A stretch of 64,000 nt of DNA. Source: Paraflavitalea devenefica. GTDB lineage: Bacteria > Bacteroidota > Bacteroidia > Chitinophagales > Chitinophagaceae. The stretch is taken from NCBI RefSeq assembly GCF_011759375.1, contig NZ_JAARML010000005.1, positions 434,001 through 498,000 of the forward strand. Direction: 5' to 3'. The notes beneath the pieces are model-generated. The model was not told the origin of the DNA. It saw nothing but the letters and a program-made list of their open reading frames with translations, and made no database searches. Position 1 is the first letter of the stretch. The number at the start of each line of letters is the position of its first letter. Positions 8,320-16,979 of this stretch are shown piece after piece. A program made the translations under genes and the position numbers.

Positions 8320-8955
8320 ATGTCAATATCACTGCAATTACAGCATATAGAAAGGCCAGGTTATACCATAGACCTGTTTGTACCCAATGCACCCGATGTG
8401 CAGGACAGCTACCATCGGCAAAAGCAGGTACAGGCACAAATTCCTTTTCCGCATTGGACTAAACTATGGCCTGCTGCACTGGCTATGGGTGATTATATAT
8501 ACCAGCACCCGGAACTTGTACAGCATAAAACCGTGCTGGAACTGGCCGCCGGACTCGGGCTGCCCGCTTTTGTCGCTGCCCGCTATGCGCAAAGGGTTTG
8601 CTGTAGCGACTATTTGGAAGAGGCTGTTGATACTATGACCAGGTCGGCTGCGTATTTACAGCTTTCCAATGTTACCTGTCAGGTATTGGATTGGAACCTG
8701 CTGCCTGACGATCTTAGGGCAGAAGTATTATTGCTAAGTGACATCAATTACGATCCGGACCAGTTTACCCTCCTTTACCAGGTATTGGAGCGGTTTCTTC
8801 GGCAAGGCACAATTATCCTGCTAACAACCCCACAACGGCTCATGGCCAAACCTTTTATTGAAAAGCTGTTACCATTTTGCAAACAACAGCAGGAAATGAT
8901 GATTGATCATCTTCAGCAGCCTACGCCTGTCAGCTTACTGCTGCTATCTGCTTAA
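8320..8955 (+). CDS. Class I SAM-dependent methyltransferase, METTL21/FAM86-like
   Basis: A 211-residue protein. A PFPHWTKLWPAALAMG segment (residue ~45) precedes motif I VLELAAGLGLPAF (~72), followed by CCSDY (~92) and LLLSDINYDP (~138). This order is typical of the Methyltransf_16 group, which methylates lysines of specific proteins or small molecules. The target is unknown. It is probably transcribed separately from the lipid operon and ends at a strong terminator. Confidence 0.85.
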   Translation: MSISLQLQHIERPGYTIDLFVPNAPDVQDSYHRQKQVQAQIPFPHWTKLWPAALAMGDYIYQHPELVQHKTVLELAAGLGLPAFVAARYAQRVCCSDYLEEAVDTMTRSAAYLQLSNVTCQVLDWNLLPDDLRAEVLLLSDINYDPDQFTLLYQVLERFLRQGTIILLTTPQRLMAKPFIEKLLPFCKQQQEMMIDHLQQPTPVSLLLLSA

Positions 8956-9008
8956 TTGGCCGTTCATGATAACATTTAGCCATTCGACCAACCTCAATGG
9001 TAGAAAAG

Positions 9009-9033
9009 ATACCACGAAAGTGGTATTTTTTTT
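9009..9033 (+). terminator. Intrinsic terminator after methyltransferase gene
   Basis: A 7-bp stem ATACCAC/GTGGTAT with a GAAA loop is followed by a run of T residues. Confidence 0.85.
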
Positions 9034-9053
9034 CCTCGTGAATTAGTATAATT

Positions 9054-9287
9054 TTATAATCGCATCCTGCACAAGTCTTCTTCAAGGATTCCACCCGTTA
9101 ATCTTGACCCTGCTTTGGGCTCCCGGGCAGCATTTTTTGCAACAATCCCAACCACTCCTTTTTTCTTAAGCTTTATTGAGCTTAATGACTTTTGTTTTCT
9201 TAACCTTTCGGTAATCATTCCAGGCGATCGTTTTGCAGCAGCAGATCTAAACTCGCTATGATCAAACTCAACAAACATTTTCTCCAT
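9054..9287 (-). CDS. Possible small basic protein (doubtful)
   Basis: A 77-codon reading frame divergent from the small secreted protein gene at 9310, with only about 22 bp between starts. The peptide is lysine/arginine-rich with no recognised domain or signal. No clear promoter or ribosome-binding site is visible, and the bidirectional hairpin at 9009-9026 could end its transcript. It may be a chance frame. Confidence 0.25.
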   Translation of the reverse strand: MEKMFVEFDHSEFRSAAAKRSPGMITERLRKQKSLSSIKLKKKGVVGIVAKNAAREPKAGSRLTGGILEEDLCRMRL

Positions 9288-9309
9288 TTTAACTACTAAA
9301 TTTTCATTT

Positions 9310-9675
9310 ATGAAAAAGATTACTATTTTCTTGCTTTTAGTTGTGGGTATGGCATTAAAAATTAATGCTCAGATAGAAGCCACTACCGGCAAAATAACTA
9401 TGCTTCGCGTTCACGATGTGGGCACAGCATTTGGTCCTCCTAATAATCAAATTGACGCCGAGGTGATTGTCAAGATAAGCTCAAAGCCTAACAATGCATT
9501 TGGGTTCAAACTTCGTAGGGATAATAACGAGCTTACGCATAAGGCTATGTACGAATTAATAAGGGAAGCGTTCCTGAATAACAGGGATGTAAAGATAGAA
9601 TACCAGGTAGTACCAGGGAAAACCAACTTTATCTTATTCAGGGTAATAACAGTTGGGCCTGAGGGAACGATGTAA
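9310..9675 (+). CDS. Small secreted protein of unknown function
   Basis: A 121-residue protein with a clean signal peptide (MKKITIFLLLVVGMALKINAQ, cleaved after about residue 21). The ~100-residue mature part is predicted to be beta-rich and ends VITVGPEGTM. It has no cysteines or known motif and I do not recognise a family. It has its own strong terminator six bases after the stop, so it is monocistronic and probably expressed. Confidence 0.8.
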   Translation: MKKITIFLLLVVGMALKINAQIEATTGKITMLRVHDVGTAFGPPNNQIDAEVIVKISSKPNNAFGFKLRRDNNELTHKAMYELIREAFLNNRDVKIEYQVVPGKTNFILFRVITVGPEGTM

Positions 9676-9680
9676 TTCAT

Positions 9681-9720
9681 AAAAGAAAGAGGCTATCGGA
9701 AATGATAGCCTCTTTCTTTT
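9681..9720 (+). terminator. Strong intrinsic terminator
   Basis: A perfect 17-bp inverted repeat (9681-9697 with 9704-9720) has a 6-base loop and its own A and T tails, so it can work on both strands. It ends the small secreted-protein gene. Confidence 0.92.
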
Positions 9721-9917
9721 TATATATGGTGTGTCCCGGAAGCCGCTTTGTCACAACGCCCCAACTTTTGAACCTGGTCTATCTTTTTAACTTGACCCAA
9801 AATGCTTACCTTAGAATAAGGTATTGAATCCTCCTCCCTCCACCTTTTCCTCCGTCACCTTTGACTTCAGTCGTTCGCCATTGACCTTCATTATTTAAAA
9901 ATTTAGAACCCACTTTT

Positions 9918-10493
9918 ATGAGAAAGATTCATCTTTTCGCAGCGATTACTTTTTTAGTAGCCTGCACCTCCAGTCCCGACAAATCAAAAACGGAAACAGT
10001 GAAGGCCTCCGATCCCGATTCGGCAAAACAGGAAAGCCTGACATATCCTTTCACTCCTGATTATTCTTCAGATTTTGAGATCGGCGACGCAAAAAATGCA
10101 CAAACACTGCTCGAATTGTACCGGAACTGGGACAACAACACACTTGACAATTCAAAGAGTTCTTTCGCAGAAATTGACACCATGTATTTTTCCGATGGCA
10201 CTATGTTTGCCGGCAGCAGGGACAGTCTTTTTGCTATTGCTAACAAGATGAGAGGGCAGATGGGCAGTGTCGTTGATTCTGTTCATGCCTGGGTACCGCT
10301 CAGAAGTAAGGATAAAAATGAGGATTGGGTATTGATATGGACCCGGGAGATCTCAACAGACTCCAAAGGGAAAAAAACAGCAAAGGAGATACACGAAGTA
10401 TGGCGGTTTGATAAAAATGGGAAAATTAATTTGATGTATCAATACGAGCAGCGCCCTCCAAAAATGCCGCCATCACCACCACGGAAAAAATAA
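9918..10493 (+). CDS. Lipoprotein with NTF2/SnoaL-like domain
   Basis: A 191-residue exported lipoprotein: the lipobox FLVAC places the lipidated cysteine at residue 16, followed by a charged linker. Residues ~60-180 look like a small alpha+beta NTF2-like fold: an acidic helical start (LELYRNWDN), DTMYFSDGTMFAGSRD, and paired strands HAWVPLRS and WVLIWTRE. The tail is proline-rich (KMPPSPPRKK). The function is unknown and no catalytic pair is evident. The 242 bp upstream hold the previous gene's terminator and nothing else I recognise. Confidence 0.75.
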   Translation: MRKIHLFAAITFLVACTSSPDKSKTETVKASDPDSAKQESLTYPFTPDYSSDFEIGDAKNAQTLLELYRNWDNNTLDNSKSSFAEIDTMYFSDGTMFAGSRDSLFAIANKMRGQMGSVVDSVHAWVPLRSKDKNEDWVLIWTREISTDSKGKKTAKEIHEVWRFDKNGKINLMYQYEQRPPKMPPSPPRKK

Positions 10494-10800
10494 TAATTGT
10501 TTTCAAAGACCTCCGCCGTTGGGTTTCACTGAAGCCAGGCGGATGCTCTTTTATTCCAACAGCACTGTCAAAGAGATTGCTCCATCTTTTAGGATATACG
10601 GACTTCCGTGCAAAAGTTCCGGACTGTGCTCAAAAAGCAGGGTATCGGCGCTAAAAATATAAAGCTGCAAGGGTATTGGGCCGAAGGAAGTGTCGGCTTA
10701 TAACAAAAAGCAAAACCAACGGTAAAATAAGCTGGTTGTAATACGTGTTGCCCAGGCAGGAAAGGCCCGGGAAACAGCCTATTTGGCCGCCTGAAAACGG

Positions 10801-10892
10801 AGGGATAATCCAGAGATAATCCACATATATACCAGAGATATTCCGGAGATATACCACCTCTATATGATCTGGAATATCTCCGGATTATTTCA
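10801..10892. repeat. 11-bp-period intergenic repeat with inverted half
   Basis: Five contiguous 11-bp units occupy 10801-10855 (for example AGAGATAATCC, AGAGATATTCC, GGAGATATACC). After an 11-bp unit and a short spacer, the motif returns in reverse orientation at 10871-10892 (GGAATATCTCC followed by GGATTATTT), so the whole can fold into a hairpin; CCGGAGATAT/ATATCTCCGG is a perfect 10-bp pairing. It lies in the ~500-bp gap between 10493 and 10995, which otherwise shows no gene or RNA. Confidence 0.8.
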
Positions 10893-10994
10893 ATAATATT
10901 TATTTTATATATTTAAAATATATCATAACTTAGATACAGCGTAGTATACCTATACTAAGGGCTTAACCTTCTTGTAACTACAAACTTTACTGCA

Positions 10995-11861
10995 ATGGCA
11001 AAAATGAAAGGCAATCCCGGCGATGGCCTGCGCGGCTCACTCGGGGGACTCTCTTATTACAAAATGCGCGGAGTAGAAGAAACCATTGTGCGGGAACCAG
11101 GCGGGGCTTCCAAAGAAAAGGTCGAAAAGGACCCCAACTTGCACATGATCAGGCGCAACAATGCAGAATTCAGTGGCCGGTCCACGGCCGGCAAATGGAT
11201 ACGCAAAGTGATCCAGGCACAACTGCCGATGGCGGATTACAATATCTCCGGACCGCTGGCCTCCTTGCTGAAGGTGGTGCAAAAACTGGATAGCCTGGGC
11301 GACAAAGGAAAGCGTACCATCCCGTTGTCGGCCAATCCGCTTGTAATTAAAGGGTTCTCACTCAACAAGAAAAACCTCTTCGATTCGGTGGTGCGCAGCC
11401 CGGTGGATTATGCAATAAGCCGGGAAACAGGCTCGGCCAGGGTACAGGTCCCGGCACTGACGCCTGCCATCAATTTATTTACCCCCGATCATTATGCAAT
11501 GTTCAGGTTGGTCATAGCCTGGGGTGTGGTGCCCGATTTTTATCCCGATGGCAGAAAGGACCAAACCTATAATATCAGCCCGGGAACGGTACCTGAAATG
11601 ACGTTTTACGATAAGATCAGGTATTATCCTTCCCACCAGGCTTATGATAATATTCCCACGGAAGAATTCAGGTCAGATTGGTATCCTGTCAGCAAAGGCG
11701 CTCCCGCTATGGATAGGGAACTTACCCTGCGTGTGTTTCCGCCTGATACAGATTTTACCCTGGTGCTTTCAATAGGTATTTGCTATGGCATCATGGAAGC
11801 AGCCGATTATGTACGGCAAGCACCGTATGTGGGCAGTGCCAAGATCCTCGCTGTAGGGTAA
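10995..11861 (+). CDS. Hypothetical Bacteroidota protein, DUF6266-like N-terminus
   Basis: A 288-residue protein without a signal peptide. It opens MAKMKGNPGDGLRGSLGGLS and continues to IRRNNAEFSGRSTAGKWIR near residue 50. This recalls a widespread Bacteroidota family that starts with a glycine-rich 'GxxGSLGxLSYY' stretch and an 'NNxEF' motif. The rest is beta-rich with no catalytic motif. Function unknown. It is monocistronic and ends at a terminator shared with the convergent beta-helix gene. Confidence 0.75.
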   Translation: MAKMKGNPGDGLRGSLGGLSYYKMRGVEETIVREPGGASKEKVEKDPNLHMIRRNNAEFSGRSTAGKWIRKVIQAQLPMADYNISGPLASLLKVVQKLDSLGDKGKRTIPLSANPLVIKGFSLNKKNLFDSVVRSPVDYAISRETGSARVQVPALTPAINLFTPDHYAMFRLVIAWGVVPDFYPDGRKDQTYNISPGTVPEMTFYDKIRYYPSHQAYDNIPTEEFRSDWYPVSKGAPAMDRELTLRVFPPDTDFTLVLSIGICYGIMEAADYVRQAPYVGSAKILAVG

Positions 11862-11886
11862 GGGTAGCCAAAATCAAGCACAAAAA

Positions 11887-11912
11887 AAGAGGGCATCGAA
11901 AGATGCCCTCTT
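11887..11912. terminator. Bidirectional terminator between convergent genes
   Basis: An 11-bp perfect stem AAGAGGGCATC/GATGCCCTCTT with a GAAA loop lies between the convergent genes ending at 11861 (+) and 11947 (-). A-rich sequence to the left gives a T-tail for the minus strand. Confidence 0.88.
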
Positions 11913-11946
11913 CCAGTGACTTATAGACAGGTTCCTATGCCGTCAA

Positions 11947-13479
11947 TTATATTAATGGACGAATACCAATGACTACATTATCATTTGAATAGGCGCCCAT
12001 ATGACATGCAGCAGATGTGCCGCCACCGTTTAAGTTTAAGATATCGACTGCTGCATTTCTGGCTGGAGAAGCTGATTGCAATTTGCCCAAATCGGCATTA
12101 CCCCATTCAGATGATACAAGCTGAGGATCAGACTCCAATGAAAAGTCATCAAATTCTGTAGCGGCCTGCCATTCAGCTAATGATTGCGTTCCGGTTCCGC
12201 GGGAATGGACATATCCCCATCTGGAATGTCCGAAGCTCAAATTATGAGATCGACTTTGTACTGCTGCGTCAGATTGAGTTTTAGGAAAATTGAATAATGG
12301 AGCAGTACCCGTCTTTATATTATTGTGTGTTCTCCAACCTGATCCGGTAGTACCCGCTCCGCCATATGCTGGGTGAATACCTTCCATTTCTCCGTTCATT
12401 GTTGCATTTATCAATGTATTATTGATAACATCAATATCACGGATTTGATAACCTGCCTGGTTCCTGCAAAGTACATGATAATTTCCGCCAACCTGGATAT
12501 TCTGATATACCTGGTTTCTTCCTAATTCTCCGGATGTATCCATAAAATTAACGGCTCCGACCGTATTCCAAAACGTGCTTCCACGAACCAGGTTTCGCCT
12601 GAATATTATTCCGCCTAATATCCATCTATCGACACCTGCTCCCTTACTGGTTAATGCTGTTTCAACGTTATCAAAAAAACAATTCTCTATGGTAATAAGT
12701 CCTGTCGATGTTGTTATGTTTGAGCCTGGTTGACTAAATAGCTGAATGCCCTGTTCACTTCTCGTTGCATTCTCCCGGCTATAATTTTCAATCCAGCAAT
12801 CACTCACCAGGTTATTCTGACAACCAACCCCTTCAAAACGAATGGCAGCATGGTTATTACTGGTATATGCCTCAGGCCAGGAAACAGGACCACGATCAAT
12901 TCTGAAGTAAGAAATTCTATTGTATTTGCCACCGCATACGATTGGTCCTGTATCCGCTTGTGTTGGGGCAAGCGATTCAGTAATATAGAATCCATACCAA
13001 TGATGACCAGTGTCTAATCCTAAAACAGGGGAACCATAACCCTGTTGCGTTCCATTGTGTCTTAATGTGCTTCTTCCCGTAGTATTCAATGCAGCATAAT
13101 TCTCTGCAAAGAATATGATAGGATTGTTTTCAGTGCCATTAGCCAAAATTTGAAATGAAGCGTCCCATGGATGATTTTTATTAACGCCCATATACTCACC
13201 GGGACCGCAACAAACTCTCCAGCCGGGTTGGGCTAATTGTAATGCCTGTGCGAGCGTATAGGGATCCTGTTGTGTACCATTTCCTGAACCAGTAGCAGAT
13301 GCGCTAACCCAATGCGTTGCTGATAAAGATGCCAACCTGGTATTTACGCGGGGACCGCCACCTTCATCATCGTCGTCAGATTCATCTATTTTTTTGGCAC
13401 ATGCATTCAGCAGTACGGCCATTGCGGAAAGGCCGACCATCCCGGTCACCCCTTTCTTTAAAAATTCCTTACGTTTCAT
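11947..13479 (-). CDS. Beta-helix (pectate-lyase-like) lipoprotein
   Basis: A 510-residue exported protein. The N-terminus carries KRKEFLKKG, then a hydrophobic stretch and lipobox VLLNAC (Cys27), then an acidic linker (DESDDDDEGGG). From residue ~55 it reads HWVSASATGSGNGTQQDPYT, the usual start of right-handed parallel beta-helix carbohydrate-active proteins. Repeated N-x-I and ENCFF-type rungs follow (for example SDCWIENYS and IENCFFDN). It probably binds or cleaves a polysaccharide at the cell surface; substrate and catalytic residues cannot be assigned. The ~298 bp upstream to the next gene contain no feature I can support. Confidence 0.82.
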   Translation of the reverse strand: MKRKEFLKKGVTGMVGLSAMAVLLNACAKKIDESDDDDEGGGPRVNTRLASLSATHWVSASATGSGNGTQQDPYTLAQALQLAQPGWRVCCGPGEYMGVNKNHPWDASFQILANGTENNPIIFFAENYAALNTTGRSTLRHNGTQQGYGSPVLGLDTGHHWYGFYITESLAPTQADTGPIVCGGKYNRISYFRIDRGPVSWPEAYTSNNHAAIRFEGVGCQNNLVSDCWIENYSRENATRSEQGIQLFSQPGSNITTSTGLITIENCFFDNVETALTSKGAGVDRWILGGIIFRRNLVRGSTFWNTVGAVNFMDTSGELGRNQVYQNIQVGGNYHVLCRNQAGYQIRDIDVINNTLINATMNGEMEGIHPAYGGAGTTGSGWRTHNNIKTGTAPLFNFPKTQSDAAVQSRSHNLSFGHSRWGYVHSRGTGTQSLAEWQAATEFDDFSLESDPQLVSSEWGNADLGKLQSASPARNAAVDILNLNGGGTSAACHMGAYSNDNVVIGIRPLI

Positions 13480-13777
13480 AGCGGATATTATTTATGGTTA
13501 TGATGTGAATGGGTACAGGATCATGAATTCATATCACATGTGAAAGTGCAATTCATTGCAAACACCAAGCCAAATAACGTACATGTGCAGTGTTTTTTAA
13601 TACAGGAAAACATTTACCAAAACGGAGATATTGTAAGAAAGCTGTGCTTATCTCGTAGATTAACGATAAGAATTGTCGTGATATACCCCTTAGATCGTCG
13701 CATTATCCCCCTTGAGTTCAGAAAGGGCCGCGGTACATTTGGGAAACAAATCTTTAACCAGTAATCCAGTAATTTAT

Positions 13778-14212
13778 ATGAATGTACAAGAACAAATCAA
13801 AAAGTATATTACCAGCCAACCTGAACCCAAACGTAGTGACATGCAAGCGTTGCACCGCATCATTCTGCAAGTAATGCCAGCATGTAAATTATGGTTCCTG
13901 GATGGTAAAGACAGTGAAAATAAAACTGTTTCTAATCCTAATATCGGATATGGATTTCAAATCATGAAATATGCCGATGGAAAAACCAGGGAGTTTTATC
14001 AAATTGGTATGAGTGCAAACACAACCGGGATCTCTGTCTATATACTTGGTATTAAGGATAAGAAATACTTAGCCCAGACATATGGGAAAAAACTCGGCAA
14101 GGCGAGCGTGAGCGGATATTGCATTAAGTTCAAAACACTGAAAGATATAAACATTGATATACTTGAAGCGGCAATACGATATGGGGTTGAGACTCAAAAT
14201 GAAAAAAAGTGA
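13778..14212 (+). CDS. DUF1801 domain protein
   Basis: A 144-residue cytosolic protein starting at MNVQEQIKKYI. An upstream in-frame ATG at 13712 adds a 22-residue tail that does not fit the family, so the start at 13778 is preferred. The DUF1801 pattern is present: short N-terminal helices, a central VMPACKLWFLDG, then GYGFQIMKYADG and FYQIGMSANTTGISVYILG. These small proteins resemble YdhG and frataxin-like folds; function unknown. It ends 20 bp before the truncated tRNA-Lys repeat copy. Confidence 0.8.
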   Translation: MNVQEQIKKYITSQPEPKRSDMQALHRIILQVMPACKLWFLDGKDSENKTVSNPNIGYGFQIMKYADGKTREFYQIGMSANTTGISVYILGIKDKKYLAQTYGKKLGKASVSGYCIKFKTLKDINIDILEAAIRYGVETQNEKK

Positions 14213-14231
14213 GCTAAGGTTTGTGCAGGCA

Positions 14232-14311
14232 CAGGGCCCCAACATTAAAAGTGTTGTGCTCTACCAACTGAGCTACGAGTTCAACCTCTCAACTTAATAA
14301 CTTCCTCATTT
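14232..14311 (-). pseudogene. Truncated tRNA-Lys fragment, left copy of an 80-bp direct repeat
   Basis: These 80 bases are identical to 18940-19019. On the minus strand they hold the first 51 nt of tRNA-Lys (14232-14282: acceptor 5' strand, D arm, anticodon arm) and 29 bp of its upstream flank. The T arm, acceptor 3' strand, terminator and promoter of the intact copy are all missing, so this copy cannot give a tRNA. It marks the left edge of a 4.6-kb accessory patch. The stretch from here to 14590 holds no gene I can support. Confidence 0.92.
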
Positions 14312-14590
14312 ACTTCCCCGCGGAGTCTCCTGCTTTTCGGTAGTTGATAAAAATACGGTACTATTGTTCGGAGTACTACTCCTTAGGGTATTGATCGTGG
14401 TGCAGGGACGCTGCGGCTGTTATAGCGGGACAATAACTAAACGGTTGGTTGATCATTTTTTGACTCATTTGTTGTAAGTTTAAGGCCATGAGAATGGCTC
14501 CAACACTTTAATACTTCTTCGTTTTCGTTTTTGATCGCGCTTGTTATCAACTGCGCTGTCTTGTTATTGTTCATTCTTTATTAATTTTTT

Positions 14591-15367
14591 ATGGAAGAAG
14601 TATTAAATTCAATTCAGATAAAACAGTTTATTGAAGGAGGTTTTGTTCGTATCGACAATGCGTTTCCCGAAGAAATCGCTGCTGCGGTTCGAAATATTTT
14701 ATGGAAAGAGATGGCTCTTGATCCCAACGATCCATCTACCTGGCAAAAACCCGTCATCCGTTTAGGTATGTATTCGCAGCCTCCGTTCATACAATCAGCC
14801 AATACACCAATATTGCACGCCGCCTTCAACCAGTTGGTAGGAAAAGACAAATGGTTGCCCTGCCGAAGTATGGGCACATTTCCCGTTCGGTTTCCATCAG
14901 CGGAAGATCCTGGCGATACCGGTTGGCACGTAGATGCCAGCTTTGGTGATAATCCGGCAAATTATTTGGAGTGGCGCGTAAACTGGCGTTCGAAGAATAG
15001 AGGATTGCTAATGTTGTTTCTATATTCTGATATTCAGGAAAATGATGCACCTACAAGGATTAAGGTGGGATCACATTTAGATATTGCCCGATTGTTGAAA
15101 CCTGAGGGAGAACGGGGTATGTCTATTTTGGAGATGGCTGCACAATTTCCTTCCTTGCCAGAGAGAGAAGAGATATTGGCTACCGGCAAGGCGGGTACAG
15201 TATACCTGTGCCATCCATTCCTAATACATGCTGCCCAACCACACAGCGGAAAAGTGCCGCGGTTTCTGGCACAGCCACCACTATTATTAAGGGATGAGTT
15301 AATGAAGGAGGGGCAGGATGATAATTACTCCCCGGTAGAAAAGGCCATTAGCTTAGGTATAAACTAG
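14591..15367 (+). CDS. Phytanoyl-CoA dioxygenase (PhyH) family protein
   Basis: A 258-residue Fe(II)/2-oxoglutarate dioxygenase-like protein. The iron-binding HxD is in TGWHVDASFG (residue ~115) and the distal His is in the segment LCHPFLIHAAQPHSG (~210), followed by a PRF arginine suited to binding 2-oxoglutarate. Such enzymes hydroxylate small molecules, and the substrate is not predictable. It is the first gene inside the repeat-bounded patch and has no clear operon partner. Confidence 0.85.
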   Translation: MEEVLNSIQIKQFIEGGFVRIDNAFPEEIAAAVRNILWKEMALDPNDPSTWQKPVIRLGMYSQPPFIQSANTPILHAAFNQLVGKDKWLPCRSMGTFPVRFPSAEDPGDTGWHVDASFGDNPANYLEWRVNWRSKNRGLLMLFLYSDIQENDAPTRIKVGSHLDIARLLKPEGERGMSILEMAAQFPSLPEREEILATGKAGTVYLCHPFLIHAAQPHSGKVPRFLAQPPLLLRDELMKEGQDDNYSPVEKAISLGIN

Positions 15368-15441
15368 GCAGCCATGTTGCACCGTGTTATCTTTGTTGGG
15401 CAAAAGCGCCATATAGGAAAACACTTTTTACAATACTTATT

Positions 15442-15714
15442 ATGACGGGGCTTACCAGTACAGCTACTGCACAATCAACCGGCCAATATGCCCAGGTAAA
15501 TGGATTGAACATGTATTACGAAGTACAGGGCGATGGTTTCCCGCTTGTGGCCATCAAAGCGTCCGCACTTGTCATCAGCGGCAACCAGGATGTGTGCACC
15601 CTCGATCATGCCCTGGAAATGAGCCGCCTGCTGCAACACGCCCAGTTAGCTATTTTTCCGGGTGGACATGGAGATTATATAGGGGAAATCAATAAATGCC
15701 CGTTAAAAATCTGA
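15442..15714 (+). pseudogene. Alpha/beta-hydrolase remnant with internal deletion
   Basis: The frame joins the start of an exported alpha/beta-hydrolase (YAQVNGLNMYYEVQGDGFPLV) directly to the C-terminal part of the fold (ALVISGNQDVCTLDHALEMS and IFPGGHGDY). The ~150 residues between, with the catalytic serine elbow, are missing. The signal peptide is incomplete at its start: codons before the ATG read RKTLFTILI in frame, but no initiator is left there. A TATCTTTG -7 box remains at 15388-15395. The product cannot be an active hydrolase. Confidence 0.8.
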
Positions 15715-15787
15715 AAGACTTGGTTTACAAATGCTGTTGATTTCCATAAAAATGTTGCTGTTACAATTACGCAAATAAGTTAAATTA

Positions 15788-15838
15788 GCTGTATTGCCGC
15801 AATAAGTTTACGGCAATGCAAGCGTTAGCGGTAATGCA
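15788..15838. repeat. Left palindrome and inverted repeat flanking the DUF1835 gene
   Basis: GCTGTATTGCCG (15788-15799) pairs imperfectly, with one unpaired base, with CGGCAATGCAAGC (15811-15823). The segment 15814-15838, containing CAATGCA and TTAGCGGTA, recurs inverted and imperfect at 16594-16617 just after the DUF1835 gene. The layout recalls recombination sites of gene cassettes, but the attC core consensus (GTTRRRY) is not met exactly. Confidence 0.55.
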
Positions 15839-15854
15839 AAAAAATATCACAATC

Positions 15855-16607
15855 ATGATTTATAATATTTTAAACGGCGACTCTCTTGCTTACAGTTTCC
15901 CAGATACGAAAATTGAAGGCGATGTAATAGTTGTTAGAGAAGGTCTTATAGATGGAGATTTGTCAGGCGACAATCTGCATGACTTTTGGCAATCAAGAGC
16001 AAAGTATATGGGGTTAACAGAAGCTGAATACCATAGTAAAGTTGTAAAAGAGTTTGAAAAAATAAGGAATGCGCCTGATAATTCAGCGTTTAATCTTTGG
16101 TTTGAGTATGACTTGTTTTGTCAGGTAAATATGTGGTTTGTTATTTCAATTATCAATAGTTTGCCAATAAAGAAAAAAGTTTTTGCTGTTTATACTTCTT
16201 ATTTAGACAAAGCCAGTAAACAATTTTGGAATGGTTTTGGACCAGCAAATTCAGACGAACTTAAAGTTTGTTATGCGAATAAAATTCCTTTAAGTGAAAC
16301 CGACATAAATTTAGGGAAAGACTTGTGGGAAGCTTACAAAAATGGTAATCTTGAAGAGTTGACAACTCTTTCAAAGGATCAATCTTTAGCTTTTCCGTAT
16401 TTACAAGAAGTAGTAAAGGCGCATGTTGACCGTTATCCAAAAGATGGCACAAAAGGAAGACCTGAAAGAGTTATTGAAGACATCACAAAAAACATTTCTA
16501 CTGACTTTCATAAAGTGTTCAAAGAATTTTGGAACAGAGAAAGCATTTATGGTTTTGGTGACACCCAATTAAAACATCTTTATGACAAAGTAATGCACTA
16601 CCGCTAA
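15855..16607 (+). CDS. DUF1835 domain protein
   Basis: A 250-residue protein; the start MIYNILNGDSLAYSF is chosen because DUF1835 begins with such an 'NGDS' strand, and an upstream in-frame ATG at 15816 lies inside the flanking palindrome. The IVVREGLIDGDL motif (~28) fits DUF1835, a domain of unknown function found alone or with other small domains. Codon use is visibly more A+T-rich than the genes around it, suggesting transfer. Its stop codon lies within the right inverted repeat, which also forms a perfect 7-bp hairpin (16593-16615). Confidence 0.78.
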   Translation: MIYNILNGDSLAYSFPDTKIEGDVIVVREGLIDGDLSGDNLHDFWQSRAKYMGLTEAEYHSKVVKEFEKIRNAPDNSAFNLWFEYDLFCQVNMWFVISIINSLPIKKKVFAVYTSYLDKASKQFWNGFGPANSDELKVCYANKIPLSETDINLGKDLWEAYKNGNLEELTTLSKDQSLAFPYLQEVVKAHVDRYPKDGTKGRPERVIEDITKNISTDFHKVFKEFWNRESIYGFGDTQLKHLYDKVMHYR

Positions 16608-16617
16608 CAGTGCATTG
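16594..16617. repeat. Right inverted repeat flanking the DUF1835 gene
   Basis: The sequence is an imperfect inverted copy of 15814-15838 (shared TACCGCTAA and TGCATTG). It overlaps the gene's stop codon. A weak degenerate hairpin (GGCCACTG with CAGTGACC) lies just downstream near 16642-16661 and may be a remnant terminator. Confidence 0.5.
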
Positions 16618-16704
16618 GCAATATATAGAGTAAAAAAAGAAGGCCACTGATTTCAGTGACCTAATTCTAATAAGTGCCCCCCTGGGACTTTACTTTCAAA
16701 AGGG

Positions 16705-16971
16705 TTGCCAACGGTACAATACATTGCGGATCAACTAAACATATCTCCCAAATATTTGAGCAGCATGCTGAAACAACTGGTCGGCCAGACAACGCAACAG
16801 ATCATCCACGAAAAACTGATCGATAAGGAGAAGGAAAAACTGTCGACAACGGAATTGTCGGTAAGCGAGATCGCCTACCAACTTGGTTTCGAACATCCGC
16901 AATCATTCAATAAGCTTTTCAAGCTCAAGACCAAACAAAGTCCGCTGGATTTTCGGCAAGCGTTTAATTAA
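16705..16971 (+). pseudogene. AraC-family regulator fragment (DNA-binding domain only)
   Basis: 88 codons opening directly with the AraC helix-turn-helix domain: TVQYIADQLNISPKYLSSML (first helix-turn-helix), then LSVSEIAYQLGFEHPQSFNK (second), ending in the usual LDFRQAF. The N-terminal ligand-binding half (~200 residues) is missing, and only a TTG could start the frame. A free domain could in principle bind DNA, but truncation by recombination is more likely given the disturbed neighbourhood. Confidence 0.75.
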
Positions 16972-16979
16972 ATAAAACT

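Noticed and set aside
13540..13764. 74-codon forward frame before the DUF1801 gene
   Set aside because: No family resemblance, atypical composition and overlap with the upstream part of the DUF1801 frame.
14232..14282. Second functional tRNA-Lys gene
   Set aside because: The 3' third, T arm, promoter and terminator are absent, so it is a fragment only.
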